Source: Planctomycetota bacterium
GTDB lineage: Bacteria > Planctomycetota > Phycisphaerae > Phycisphaerales > UBA1924
Assembly (NCBI GenBank): GCA_030950285.1
Contig: JAUZRR010000021.1
Span: forward strand, 1-64,000
Direction of reading: 5' to 3'
DNA length: 64,000 nucleotides
The notes beneath the pieces are model-generated. The model saw only the letters and a list, made by a program, of their open reading frames with translations, was not told the origin of the DNA and ran no database searches. Positions 17,063 through 24,930 of this stretch are shown here, in pieces. The translations under genes were made by a program, and so were the position numbers. How positions within the stretch are numbered: the stretch's first letter is position 1; every line of letters begins with the position of its first letter.

Positions 17063-17989
17063 ATGCACCGCTCACCGCTGCGCGCCGATCTGATCCTGCT
17101 GCTGGTTGCCGCGATCTGGGGCTCGGGGTTTATTGCGCAGCGCGTCGCGTCGCGGTCGATGGGGCCGCTCACGTTCAACGCCATCCGTTACCTCGTCGGC
17201 TTTGCGCTGCTCGGGGTGCTGCTCGCGTCGCTCCGGCGTTGGAAGCCAAACCGCACCGAGCTCATCGGCGGGTTCTGGCTCGGCCTGGTGATGGCCGGCG
17301 CAGCATGGCTGCAACAGCACGGCATCGAGTTCACCACCGCCGCCCGCGCGGGGTTCTTTACCGGGCTCTACGTGCTGCTCGTCCCGGTCGCCGGCCTGCT
17401 CTTTGGCCAGCGCCCACGGGCGGCCCACGTCATCGGGGCGACCGTCGCGGTCGCCGGGCTCTGGCTCCTGAGTCGGGAGTTCGGCAGCGACCTGCCCAAC
17501 GGCGAACCCACCGGCGGCCTGCTGCCGGGCGACCCGTACATCATCGCCTGCGCGGTGCTCTGGGCGTTCCACGTCGCCCTCACCGGCAAGCTCGCCCCGA
17601 CGGCCGACCCGCTCCGCCTCGCGGCCGTGCAGTTTGCGGTCGTCGCGGTGCTCTCGGGGGTGATCGCCCTCCCGCTGGAAGCCTCGCGCTTTGTCCCCGA
17701 ATCGGCGGGTTTGCTTGCGCTCTGCTACAGCGGGGTGCTCGTGATCGCGGTCGCGTTTACACTCCAGATCGTCGCCCAGCGCGACGCCCCCCCGACCCAC
17801 GCCGCGGTCCTGATGAGCCTCGAAGCGGTCTTCGCGGCGGTGCTCGGTATCCTGCTGCTGGGCGAACGCCTGACCCCAATCGAGTACGCCGGCTGCGGCC
17901 TCATGCTCGCGGGGATGCTGCTCTCGCAACTGCTCCCCCACAAACGCACCCAAGCCGAGATCGCCGAACTCACCGATCCAGTGCGCTGA
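17063..17989 (+). CDS. EamA/DMT family permease
   Basis: The start is ATG at 17063; the frame upstream overlaps the ABC-F gene. The 308-residue protein has ten predicted membrane segments in two homologous EamA halves: LILLLVAAIWGSGFIAQRV at the start of the first and PYIIACAVLWAFHVALTGKL at the start of the second, ending EYAGCGLMLAGMLLSQLLP. DMT transporters of this kind export or exchange small metabolites; the substrate cannot be told. The 3' end overlaps the convergent peroxiredoxin gene by 20 bases. Confidence 0.88.
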   Translation: MHRSPLRADLILLLVAAIWGSGFIAQRVASRSMGPLTFNAIRYLVGFALLGVLLASLRRWKPNRTELIGGFWLGLVMAGAAWLQQHGIEFTTAARAGFFTGLYVLLVPVAGLLFGQRPRAAHVIGATVAVAGLWLLSREFGSDLPNGEPTGGLLPGDPYIIACAVLWAFHVALTGKLAPTADPLRLAAVQFAVVAVLSGVIALPLEASRFVPESAGLLALCYSGVLVIAVAFTLQIVAQRDAPPTHAAVLMSLEAVFAAVLGILLLGERLTPIEYAGCGLMLAGMLLSQLLPHKRTQAEIAELTDPVR

Positions 17990-18467
17990 CCGCCTCGAGG
18001 ACCTCGGCTGCGTGCCCGGGCACTTTGACCTTGTCCCACCGTTGCACGACCTTGCCGTCCGGGCCGATCAGATAGGTCACCCGTTCGATGCCCATGTACT
18101 TCTTGCCGTACATCGACTTCTCGACCCACACGCCGTACTTGGCGCAGGTCTTGGGCGCGGGCTTGCCCTCGGCGTTGGTCGCGTCGTCGGCGAGCAACGG
18201 ATAGTCAAGATCATTCGCGTCGGCAAACTTCTTCTTTGACTTGGGAGGCAGGATGCTGATGCCCAGAATCGCGGCGCCCTGCTTGCGGAACTTCGCCCCG
18301 AGGTCGCGGAACTGGCACGCCTCGTCGGTGCAGCCGCTGGTCGAGTCTTTCGGATAAAAGAACAAGACCACCGGCGATCCGTGGTAGTCCGACAGTTTGT
18401 GCGTGTTCCCGTCCTGGTCCTTGAGCGTGAACGCGGGTGCCTTTCGGCCGGGCTCGATGCGTGCCAT
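17970..18467 (-). CDS. thioredoxin-dependent peroxiredoxin, Bcp/PrxQ type
   Basis: The start is ATG at 18467 after GAGGAG; upstream open frame is translated repeat DNA. The 165-residue protein reduces hydrogen and organic peroxides with a catalytic cysteine. It has the AhpC/TSA fold with FYPKDSTSGCTDEACQFRD: the peroxidatic Cys in the SGC position and a second Cys five residues on, the resolving arrangement of PrxQ. The family consensus has TPGCT, here TSGCT. The C-terminal IGPDGKVVQRWDKVKVPGHA is typical. It is probably cytoplasmic. Confidence 0.92.
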   Translation of the reverse strand: MARIEPGRKAPAFTLKDQDGNTHKLSDYHGSPVVLFFYPKDSTSGCTDEACQFRDLGAKFRKQGAAILGISILPPKSKKKFADANDLDYPLLADDATNAEGKPAPKTCAKYGVWVEKSMYGKKYMGIERVTYLIGPDGKVVQRWDKVKVPGHAAEVLEAVSALDR

Positions 18468-18534
18468 CGGTGGTCTCCTCGTGCGGTTGTAGGATCGGCA
18501 TTCCTGTTTCTTGCCTGCAAAGGTATCACCCTGT

Positions 18535-18664
18535 CCCCTCGCTTGCGCGAGGGGCTCTACCAAGGCGCACGTGTACAAGAGAGGCGCACGTGTGCAAGAG
18601 AGGCGCACGTGTGCAAGAAAGGCGCACGTGTGCAAAGAAAAGAGCCCCTCGCGCAAGCGAGGGG
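18535..18664. repeat. paired REP-like palindrome, copy C, with expanded spacer
   Basis: The arms are at 18535-18554 and 18645-18664. GTAG precedes the left arm on the minus strand. The spacer is 90 bases, longer than in the other copies, because it holds a tandem array of a 19-base unit. Confidence 0.88.
18563..18638 (+). repeat. four tandem copies of a 19-base unit
   Basis: The unit AGGCGCACGTGTGCAAGAG is repeated four times without gaps (18563-18581, 18582-18600, 18601-18619, 18620-18638), with one to three changes per copy. Each unit contains the palindrome GCACGTGTGC/GCACGTGC-like core. It lies between the two arms of palindrome copy C, upstream of the peroxiredoxin gene. Confidence 0.9.
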
Positions 18665-18757
18665 ACATCGACCATCCAGGCTCAAACGCAAGACGCTTCC
18701 TCCATGATGCGCCGTATCAAACGGATGACTTCACACCACGCGACCCAGCCTCGCCGC

Positions 18758-19459
18758 TCAGCCCCGCAGCCACCAGATCAGCAACACCGCCCACATCGCG
18801 CTGAGCCCGACACAGAGCAAGGCAAAGCCCCCCCGCCGTTGCGTGCTCGGCGTACGCCCGCGGACCAGCGCGAGCCGGTCGATGGTGTCGGCGTCCTGGA
18901 TCGTCCGCCCCTGCCGCGCCGCGTCCTGCACGATCGCCAGCACGAGATTCGCGTCGAACGGCCGCAGCCCCATGCGCTCTGCCGAACTGACCAGCCGCGC
19001 CCGGACCTCCGGCCGCAGTACCGCAGCGCGGCCGCCCTCGATCGCCTGCGACGCCCGCGCCGCGGTCACCCACCGCGCATCGTGGGCCGCGAGGCTTGCC
19101 GCTGCTGCGGTCTCGGCCCGGACCTCCCACTCGCGAGTACCCGCGGTGTTGCTGGCATGGTCGTCCGCTTTGTTGCTCGCACGGCTGTCCCGCACACGCC
19201 CGACCCTCGCCGCGTCGGCGTCATCGGCACTGCGCCGACGTTCCTCGACCGGTCCGCCCACCACGGGGCGTTCCGACCGCTCCGCCCCGCCGCCCGCGCG
19301 GCCCCGCCCCGGGCTGCTGGCAGACCTGCCCAGAGCGCCCTCGCGTTCCCCGGCAGCCCGCACCAGCCGCAGCGGGGACCGGGCCTCGGGGTGCCTCGAG
19401 CCTGCCGAGCCATTTGTCTTGTCGTCGGTGCGTTTCACAACACCCATAGTCTGCGCCAA
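18758..19459 (-). CDS. hypothetical C-tail-anchored protein
   Basis: This 233-residue protein (an ATG at 19444 is an equally good start) is not recognised. The N-terminal half is basic and low in complexity. Residues about 118-205 are helical and conserved-looking (AHDARWVTAARASQAIEGG, LVSSAERMGLRPFDANLVLA). The C-terminus is one membrane segment (FALLCVGLSAMWAVLLIWWL), so the protein is probably tail-anchored with a cytoplasmic body. It diverges from the gene at 19537, with 77 bases between for both promoters. Confidence 0.55.
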   Translation of the reverse strand: MAQTMGVVKRTDDKTNGSAGSRHPEARSPLRLVRAAGEREGALGRSASSPGRGRAGGGAERSERPVVGGPVEERRRSADDADAARVGRVRDSRASNKADDHASNTAGTREWEVRAETAAAASLAAHDARWVTAARASQAIEGGRAAVLRPEVRARLVSSAERMGLRPFDANLVLAIVQDAARQGRTIQDADTIDRLALVRGRTPSTQRRGGFALLCVGLSAMWAVLLIWWLRG

Positions 19460-19536
19460 ATTCGTCCCGCGTCAAGAGACAGCGGGTCTCCACAGCCGAT
19501 TCACTACGGGCTGTACACTTGTGCCCGGAGAACCTC

Positions 19537-20088
19537 ATGCCCGACGCCCCCCCGCCGACACTATCGGACCCTCTCGCCGCCGAAGACATGGTGATTTCTG
19601 CCGGTCTGGAATGCGACGCGGCGCTCACAGCCCTCGAACGCGCCGGCCGCCGCGGCCGGCTCCCCGGCTTTGCCCGCAAGGACAGCCGCACGTTCACGCT
19701 CGATTGCGACGCGATCCCGTTCGAGTACGAAATCCTTGGCCGCATCGAGCCCGCGTCCGATCAGGCCGACCCGCCGCACGCCCGCGTCACCCTCCGCGTC
19801 AGCCGCAAGAAGCTGATGCCGACGATCTTCGCCGTGACGCTCATCTTTACGGTCTGGCCGGGTGTGTGGCTGACCGATTCCTTGATCGCGACCTACTGGT
19901 CGGCGTACGGCCGGTGGACCGAGTCGATGCCTTGGCTGACCTATGCGTGGTATTTGCCGATCGCGGCGTTGCCCTTGCCCTGGCTGTGGAAGGCGCTCCT
20001 GAAAAAGAGCGAAGCGATGGCGCGAGAGTCGGCCGCGTCACAGATCAAGGCAATCCGCAGCGAGTTGAACACCGAAGCTGCGCAGTAG
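19537..20088 (+). CDS. hypothetical membrane protein
   Basis: The start is ATG at 19537; a TTG six codons earlier is also open. The 183-residue protein has an N-terminal soluble part (about 100 residues, with ALTALERAGRRGRLPGFA and a beta-rich DCDAIPFEYEILGRIE), two membrane segments (IFAVTLIFTVWPGVWLTDSL and WLTYAWYLPIAALPLPWLW), and a charged C-terminal helix (SEAMARESAASQIKAIRSEL). I do not recognise the family. It is divergent from the tail-anchored protein gene. Confidence 0.6.
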   Translation: MPDAPPPTLSDPLAAEDMVISAGLECDAALTALERAGRRGRLPGFARKDSRTFTLDCDAIPFEYEILGRIEPASDQADPPHARVTLRVSRKKLMPTIFAVTLIFTVWPGVWLTDSLIATYWSAYGRWTESMPWLTYAWYLPIAALPLPWLWKALLKKSEAMARESAASQIKAIRSELNTEAAQ

Positions 20089-20168
20089 AGCCCTTTGCAG
20101 AATCGTCTTTCACCATGATTGAAGGGCTCGCGTTGTCCTTCTCGGTTCTTTGTGTGGTGTTGCCCCGT

Positions 20169-20263
20169 CCCCTCGCTTGCGCGAGGGGCTCTACTTTTTG
20201 CGCATACAGCACTTCTGTAGAGACACATGACGGCGTTGGAGAGCCCCTCGCACAAGCGAAGGG
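20169..20263. repeat. paired REP-like palindrome, copy D
   Basis: The arms are at 20169-20188 and 20244-20263; the right arm has one stem mismatch (CGAAGGG). GTAG precedes the left arm on the minus strand. The copy lies between the membrane protein gene and the symporter terminator; the rest of 20089-20375 holds no gene. Confidence 0.85.
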
Positions 20264-20315
20264 ACAACGACACCCATCCACAACAACGAAGCACATTGAT
20301 GCAAGATGCACGCAC

Positions 20316-20346
20316 AAAAAGCGGGCTCCCCGTCAGAGGAGCCCGC
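20316..20346 (-). terminator. intrinsic terminator of the symporter gene
   Basis: A 9-bp perfect stem (GCGGGCTCC / GGAGCCCGC, 8-base loop) is followed on the minus strand by five U residues. It lies 29 bases after the stop of the gene ending at 20376. Confidence 0.88.
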
Positions 20347-20375
20347 GAAAGTGCAGCGTGATTCGATCGCCGGGT

Positions 20376-22190
20376 TTACTCGACGTCCTTGCCCTCGATG
20401 ACATCGGTCACGCTCGGAGCGGCGTGCGGATGGAGTTCGCCCCGCTTGAGCTTGCCGACATAGGTGTGGTACGCCTTCATGGACTTGGCGCCGAAGATCA
20501 GCATGATCGGGATATTGGCAACCAGCATGACGCCGAGGCCGAGGGTGGTCCACGAATCGAGCTGCTCGTCGGTCCCGATGAGCGCGACCTTGCGCCCTGT
20601 CACCGCGTCGGTCATCAGCGGAGCCGCCGCCACGCAGGTGAGCAGAATCAACGCGCAGTAGATGAGTTTGTAGACAAAGACCACCGACTTCTTGAACTTC
20701 TCGCTGAACGGACCGCAGAGGTAGTAGACGCCTTGTTCTGCGTAGTACGACCACGAGATCATCGTTGAGATCGCAAAGAGCCAGACCGCAACGGTAATCA
20801 GCCACTTGCCCAGCCCGGGTGCGGTGCGGTCGAACGCTTTGCCGGTGAGCGATGCGCCTTTGTAGTTGAAGAACACGCCCTGCGTCGTCACCTCCGGGCG
20901 AGACTCATGATGCACGCTTCCCCACTCGACGACATACCCATCTTCGGCGTTGCCCTCGATCGAGCCCCGCATCTTGTTGAGGTTGTTGCCGGATTCTTCG
21001 TTCTCGGCACCGTTGAAGATCGTGAAGACGCCGTTGATCCCGCCTTCGGTTCGGGGCAGCGGCGTATCGGCGATGGTCCACCCCGGGACACCGTCATCGT
21101 CGACGACGATCTCGCCGCCGTCGTCGATCATCTCGACAAACGCCAGAGGCGTTTCGCTCAGGTCGATATCCGGGCCTCGGTTCCAGATCCCGCTTGAGAG
21201 AATCACCAGCGACGTGACTGTGCAGACGACGATGGTGTCAATGAACGGCTCGAGCCCGGCCACGATGCCCTCACGCACAGGCTCGTCGGTCTTCGCGGCC
21301 GAGTGGGCGATTGGTGACGAACCCTGCCCGGCTTCGGAAGAGAACAACGCCCGCTTGACACCCCACATCGCGGCGTAGCCGAAGGTGCCGCCCAGGAATG
21401 CGCCGGTCGGTGCGGGTGAATCGATCCCCAGCCCGCTCTTGACGATCAGCGCCAGCATCGCGGGAATGTCACCGATATTCATGGCGAGCACATAGAACGC
21501 CGCCAGCAGGTACATGATGCACATGAGCGGGACAATCCTGCCCGCGACGGCACCGATGCGCTTGATCCCTCCAATAATGACCATCCCGACCACAACGGAC
21601 AGCACGATACCTGTCACAACCTGTGGCACCTCAAAGTAGGTGTTGGTGATATCCGCGACGTTCCACGCCTGGAACATGTTGCCGCCGGTAATCGCCGAGA
21701 TGATCAGCGTGACCACGAAGATGCCGCCGATGACCGTACCGATCGGGGCCAGCCCCCACTCGGCGAATCCTTTCTTCACCACAAACATCGGCCCGCCGTG
21801 CGGGTTCTCCGGGTCGTCGGTGTTGCGGTAGAGCAAGGACTGGGTGACCTCGGTCATCTTGAGCGCCATCCCGAGAATGCCGATGATCCACATCCAGAAG
21901 ATCGCCCCGGGACCACCGAGCGCGACCGCGAGCGCCACCCCCGCGATGTTGCCCAGGCCCACCGTTGCCGACAAAGCCGCCGAGAGCGCCTGAAAGTGGT
22001 TGATCGCCCCGGGGTCGTTCTTGTCGTCGTACTTGCCGCGCACGACCGAGATGCCGTGGGTCAGTGCGCGGTACTGGCCGAACCCTGACCACACGGTAAA
22101 CAGCAGCCCGGTCAGCAGCAGCGCATACACCGTGTAGTTGGAGAACAGGATGCCGTTGAGCATGTTGATGAAGTCGTTCAGCGAACCCAT
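20376..22190 (-). CDS. alanine/glycine:cation symporter (AGCS family) with a large insert
   Basis: The start is ATG at 22190 (MGSLNDFINMLNGILF). The 604-residue inner-membrane protein imports alanine or glycine with sodium. Family blocks are FQALSAALSATVGLGNIAGVA near residue 67, FWMWIIGILGMALKMTEV, and GVKRALFSSEAGQGSSPIAH. AGCS members are normally about 450-500 residues; here about 110 acidic hydrophilic residues lie between TSLVILSSGIWN and GASLTGKAFD (about 380-485), in a loop that should be extracytoplasmic. It has its own terminator. Confidence 0.9.
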   Translation of the reverse strand: MGSLNDFINMLNGILFSNYTVYALLLTGLLFTVWSGFGQYRALTHGISVVRGKYDDKNDPGAINHFQALSAALSATVGLGNIAGVALAVALGGPGAIFWMWIIGILGMALKMTEVTQSLLYRNTDDPENPHGGPMFVVKKGFAEWGLAPIGTVIGGIFVVTLIISAITGGNMFQAWNVADITNTYFEVPQVVTGIVLSVVVGMVIIGGIKRIGAVAGRIVPLMCIMYLLAAFYVLAMNIGDIPAMLALIVKSGLGIDSPAPTGAFLGGTFGYAAMWGVKRALFSSEAGQGSSPIAHSAAKTDEPVREGIVAGLEPFIDTIVVCTVTSLVILSSGIWNRGPDIDLSETPLAFVEMIDDGGEIVVDDDGVPGWTIADTPLPRTEGGINGVFTIFNGAENEESGNNLNKMRGSIEGNAEDGYVVEWGSVHHESRPEVTTQGVFFNYKGASLTGKAFDRTAPGLGKWLITVAVWLFAISTMISWSYYAEQGVYYLCGPFSEKFKKSVVFVYKLIYCALILLTCVAAAPLMTDAVTGRKVALIGTDEQLDSWTTLGLGVMLVANIPIMLIFGAKSMKAYHTYVGKLKRGELHPHAAPSVTDVIEGKDVE

Positions 22191-22335
22191 ATGCACGTAC
22201 TCCGAGCGTTGACTGGCAAACCCCGGCACGGCGACAGTCGCCGCCGGGGCACGATGATCCGAACCCACACAATGACAACTCGGCGGCGGTTTGGCAACCC
22301 CGGCCGCCGCGGCGTGTCTCGGGGCAGAAGATAGC

Positions 22336-23064
22336 ATGGTCTTCATGCTCTGGGATCAGGACACCATCGCCGAGGCCCTCGCCGCCGGGCTTCGCCACGC
22401 CGAGGCCGACCTGGCCGCCGAGCAGGCGGTCCACGGCCTTGATGCCCTCGACGAACTCGGGCTCCACCCGATCCTCGCCGCCGGGCTCACTGGTGCCGAC
22501 CTGGCGGTCTTCCGCGAGGTGCCTTACCCGGGACAACCCAAGGCCCTGCCCAAGGAGAGCCAGCGGCTGCGGTGCGACCTGGTGGCGGCACCGCAGGGCA
22601 GCACGGGTATTGCCGATAAGGTCCATCAGGGCAAGGACATACGTCGCGCAACCGGCACACTCTTCGCCGACGTTGCCGAGCAGCTCGCCGCACCCCCCAC
22701 AGGCCACGCCGCCCCCGAGGACGCCCTCTGGCTCGAGGTCAAAGCGATCGGCCAGTACAGCACCGTCGACGGCTTCGTCGGCCCGAACCGGAGCTACACC
22801 TCCCAGTTCAACGCCTGCCGCAACGACATCCGCAAGCTCGGCAAGGCCCGCTCGATCGAGCAGGCCGCCCTGGTGCTCGTGACCTTCCACGAACAGCCCG
22901 AGATCGCCACCCACGACCTCGCCGCGTTTGTCCACAACTGCCTCGATCGCCACCTGCCCGTCGGCGGGCTGGTCACCGCGTCGCTCCCGATCAGCGACCG
23001 CATCGGCAACTCGGTCTGCACCGTCGGGCTGGTCCGGGTCCGCCCGGATACCGATGGGTTCTGA
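22336..23064 (+). CDS. hypothetical protein with a PD-(D/E)XK nuclease-like motif
   Basis: The start is ATG at 22336 (MVFMLWDQD) or 22345. The 242-residue protein has no signal peptide. RLRCDLVAAP near residue 80 and LWLEVKAIGQY near 134 have the spacing and hydrophobic context of the D...ExK active site of PD-(D/E)XK nucleases. The C-terminal half has VLVTFHEQPEIATHDLAAFV and SDRIGNSVCTVGLVRV. The family is not recognised by name; a nuclease role is an inference from the motif only. The last 74 bases are overlapped on the other strand by a read-through of the IS3 transposase frame. Confidence 0.6.
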   Translation: MVFMLWDQDTIAEALAAGLRHAEADLAAEQAVHGLDALDELGLHPILAAGLTGADLAVFREVPYPGQPKALPKESQRLRCDLVAAPQGSTGIADKVHQGKDIRRATGTLFADVAEQLAAPPTGHAAPEDALWLEVKAIGQYSTVDGFVGPNRSYTSQFNACRNDIRKLGKARSIEQAALVLVTFHEQPEIATHDLAAFVHNCLDRHLPVGGLVTASLPISDRIGNSVCTVGLVRVRPDTDGF

Positions 23065-24073
23065 GACAGCAGCCCTCATGGCCCCGGATACCCGCCCCCC
23101 AACCCCCCAACACGGCCCGTGGCCCTGGCCTGCCCCCGTTTCCTGTACCAGTGGCTATGAGAGTCTGAACAGGGTAACAGGTCAACGCTGGGTCGGCCGG
23201 AGGGAGGGGCGCAGCCCCGACCGGAGGGCGGCCCAGCGTTGACGCGAACAATGCCGGGGGGACATATCCCAGCGACGAGTGCGGCCGACGGTGGTTGTAA
23301 TCGTTCTGCCACCGCGACGCGTGACACTTCGCATCAAGAAGATCCAGGAACAACTCCACGTTGAGCAACTCATCACGAACCCGGCCGTGGAAACTCTCCG
23401 CGATCCCGTTCTCCCACGGACTGGCCGGCGCGATATACAACGCACCAACATCCGCACGCTCCAGGTACGACTTGATCGCGCCCGCGATGAACTCCGGGCC
23501 GTTGTCACTCCGAATGTGCCCCGGCACGCCACGGATGATGAACAGATCGGCCAGCAGATCGATCACATCAAGCGACGTGATCGAACGCGCAACCTCCAGC
23601 ACAAGACACTCGCGCGTGAACTCATCCACGATCGACAACCACTTGAGCGTTCGACCACGCTCATCAGAGTCGTGGATGAAGTCCCAGCACCACACATGGT
23701 CCTTGTGCCCGGCGCGACGACGGACAATCGAGTTCTCGCTCGTGCCCAGATGACGCTTTTTGTGCTGTTTTGTAGGCACTTTCAGGTGCTCCCGCTTCCA
23801 CAGACGATGGACCCGCTTGCGGTTGACGCAGCGACCTTCCATACGCAGCAACGCCCAGACCCGCCGGTAGCCGAAGCGGGGATGCGCTCGAACCAACTCG
23901 TGCATGCGCTGTACCAATCGCTTCTCCTCATCGCTCGGCCGCTTCGATTCGTAACGCTGGCTCGAACGCGGCTGCCCGATCACCCGGCACGCGCGGCGTT
24001 GCGAGACGGCGGGCACGGCACGTTGCACATGCTTCGTCGCCAGACGCCGACGGGCCGGGCTCAGGCCTTTCCC
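22991..24073 (-). CDS. IS3 transposase OrfB (DDE domain), reached by -1 frameshift
   Basis: This frame continues OrfA after a -1 shift at 24067-24073, giving an OrfAB transposase. It has the HTH_21-like HPRFGYRRVWALLRMEG, then the rve integrase core with the DDE residues: Asp in VWCWDFIHD, Asp in IRSDNGPEF, Glu in SPWENGIAESFHGRVRDE, and the C-terminal NDYNHRRPHSSLGY. It has no stop inside the element: the frame runs through the left inverted repeat (near VQTLIATGTGNGG) into flanking DNA and ends at 22991, about 45 residues outside the IS. Confidence 0.85.
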   Translation of the reverse strand, partial: GKGLSPARRRLATKHVQRAVPAVSQRRACRVIGQPRSSQRYESKRPSDEEKRLVQRMHELVRAHPRFGYRRVWALLRMEGRCVNRKRVHRLWKREHLKVPTKQHKKRHLGTSENSIVRRRAGHKDHVWCWDFIHDSDERGRTLKWLSIVDEFTRECLVLEVARSITSLDVIDLLADLFIIRGVPGHIRSDNGPEFIAGAIKSYLERADVGALYIAPASPWENGIAESFHGRVRDELLNVELFLDLLDAKCHASRWQNDYNHRRPHSSLGYVPPALFASTLGRPPVGAAPLPPADPALTCYPVQTLIATGTGNGGRPGPRAVLGGWGAGIRGHEGCCLRTHRYPGGPGPARRCRPSCRCGR

Positions 24074-24345
24074 AGGTAGTCGATCGCTTCCTGGAGGATC
24101 TGTTTGTCGAGTGCCTGGTCGGCGACAACGCGCTTGAGCCGCGTGTTCTCTTGTTCGAGTTCCTTGAGTCGTTTGGCGTCGGAGGCTTTCATGCCGCCGT
24201 ACTGGTTCCGCCATCGGTGGTATGTTTGCTCGCTGACGCCGAGCTGCTGGACGACCTGGCCGATGGATCGACCCGCCCCCAGCATGGCGTCGGCTTCACG
24301 CAGCCTGGCAATAATCTGCTCGGGTGAGTGTCGTTTGCGTTTCAT
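24061..24345 (-). CDS. IS3 transposase OrfA
   Basis: The 94-residue protein has an N-terminal helix-turn-helix (HSPEQIIARLREADAM ... IGQVVQQLGVSEQTYHRWRN) that binds the IS ends and a leucine-zipper helix (LKELEQENTRLKRVVADQAL) for multimerisation, as usual for OrfA. The 3' end holds the heptamer G GGA AAG, four codons before the stop including it, allowing a -1 shift into OrfB. Confidence 0.92.
   Translation of the reverse strand: MKRKRHSPEQIIARLREADAMLGAGRSIGQVVQQLGVSEQTYHRWRNQYGGMKASDAKRLKELEQENTRLKRVVADQALDKQILQEAIDYLGKA
24067..24073 (-). promoter_or_regulatory. programmed -1 frameshift heptamer G GGA AAG
   Basis: In the OrfA frame the codons are CTG GGA AAG GCC TGA, so G-GGA-AAG fits the X-XXY-YYZ slip rule. 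Slipping back one base gives GGG AAA GGC CTG, which continues as the OrfB reading frame (GKGLSPARRRLATKH). Confidence 0.8.
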
Positions 24346-24423
24346 CGTGTCGAGTCTCCTGACCTCAACCGGAGGTCGTCGAGACTCTCACAATAACTGG
24401 ATCAGATTTCGGGGGGCAGGCCA

Positions 24424-24533
24424 GCCGAGGCCCAGAGCGACGCCGAGTTCAACGCCGGACTGTTCGCCCAATGCGTACAACGCCAAGTCGCCGAGACCGC
24501 CTACGATCGGGATCGTGTCTTCCTTGGAAGAGA
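24424..24533. other. short flank between the IS and the immunity gene, probably gene remnant
   Basis: The plus strand is open here with high-GC codon use (AEAQSDAEFNAGLFAQCVQR, then VAETAYDRDRVFLGRDYHH) but has no start and runs into the AT-richer immunity gene. It may be the 3' remnant of a gene cut by the IS or by the arrival of the toxin module. No family was recognised. Confidence 0.35.
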
Positions 24534-24920
24534 TTACCACCACTCGTCTGTATCCATTCCGATATCTTGCATTGTGCCCCCCAGAAGCTCGTGCAAGAAC
24601 GACGGTACTGGCACCTCCTGCGCGTCCTTCGTCAGAACGAGTCTTGGTTGCACGCATGCATCGCCCAACTCTCTGCGCTCATCCAACAATGTGAGTAAAT
24701 GAAACACCACTGTGGTAGCCGCATGTCGAGTCAGGCGGATGCTTATATCCTTGTACTCTTCATCGTCAAGGAGATCCCTTGCCTTCTGTCGAGTATCGTC
24801 ATCTGGAAACAGAAATGCCAGCGACTCCGATGCAGGAGCACAAAGTTGCTGTATTTCAATGTCTGTAATTCTTAAAAGCCGACAAAGTTCTTCTAAGAAT
24901 TGAGCTACTGAATGATCCAT
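24534..24920 (-). CDS. putative immunity protein of the adjacent HINT-toxin
   Basis: The start is ATG at 24920, 10 bases after the toxin stop and after AAGG; an upstream ATG at 24980 would overlap the toxin. The 128-residue, acidic, soluble protein (DHSVAQFLEELCRLLRITD, LLDDEEYKDISIRLTRHA, FLHELLGGTMQDIGMDTDEW) is not recognised. Small size, acidity, AT-richer composition unlike the flanks, and position directly behind a polymorphic-toxin tip are the usual properties of an immunity gene. This role is an inference. Confidence 0.6.
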   Translation of the reverse strand: MDHSVAQFLEELCRLLRITDIEIQQLCAPASESLAFLFPDDDTRQKARDLLDDEEYKDISIRLTRHAATTVVFHLLTLLDERRELGDACVQPRLVLTKDAQEVPVPSFLHELLGGTMQDIGMDTDEWW

Positions 24921-24930
24921 ATAATCTACC

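Larger units (their letters stand above)
23126..24423 (-). mobile_element. IS3-family insertion sequence, about 1298 bp
   Basis: Both ends read TGGCCTGCCCCC inwards (plus strand from 23126; minus strand from 24423), followed by imperfect inverted repeats of about 45 bases (for example ATGAGAGTCTGAAC against GTGAGAGTCTCGAC). The element carries overlapping orfA and orfB on the minus strand in the IS3 arrangement, most like the IS407 group by OrfA sequence. I see no perfect target duplication (left flank GCCC, right flank GCCG). The element lies between the nuclease-like gene and the toxin/immunity pair. Confidence 0.85.

Noticed and set aside
18563-18638. Direct repeats considered as a CRISPR array
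   Set aside because: The 19-base units adjoin without unique spacers, and no cas gene is near.
24388-24657. 89-codon minus-strand frame from the immunity gene into the IS end
   Set aside because: It overlaps the immunity gene in another frame and runs into the IS inverted repeat; no support for a protein.
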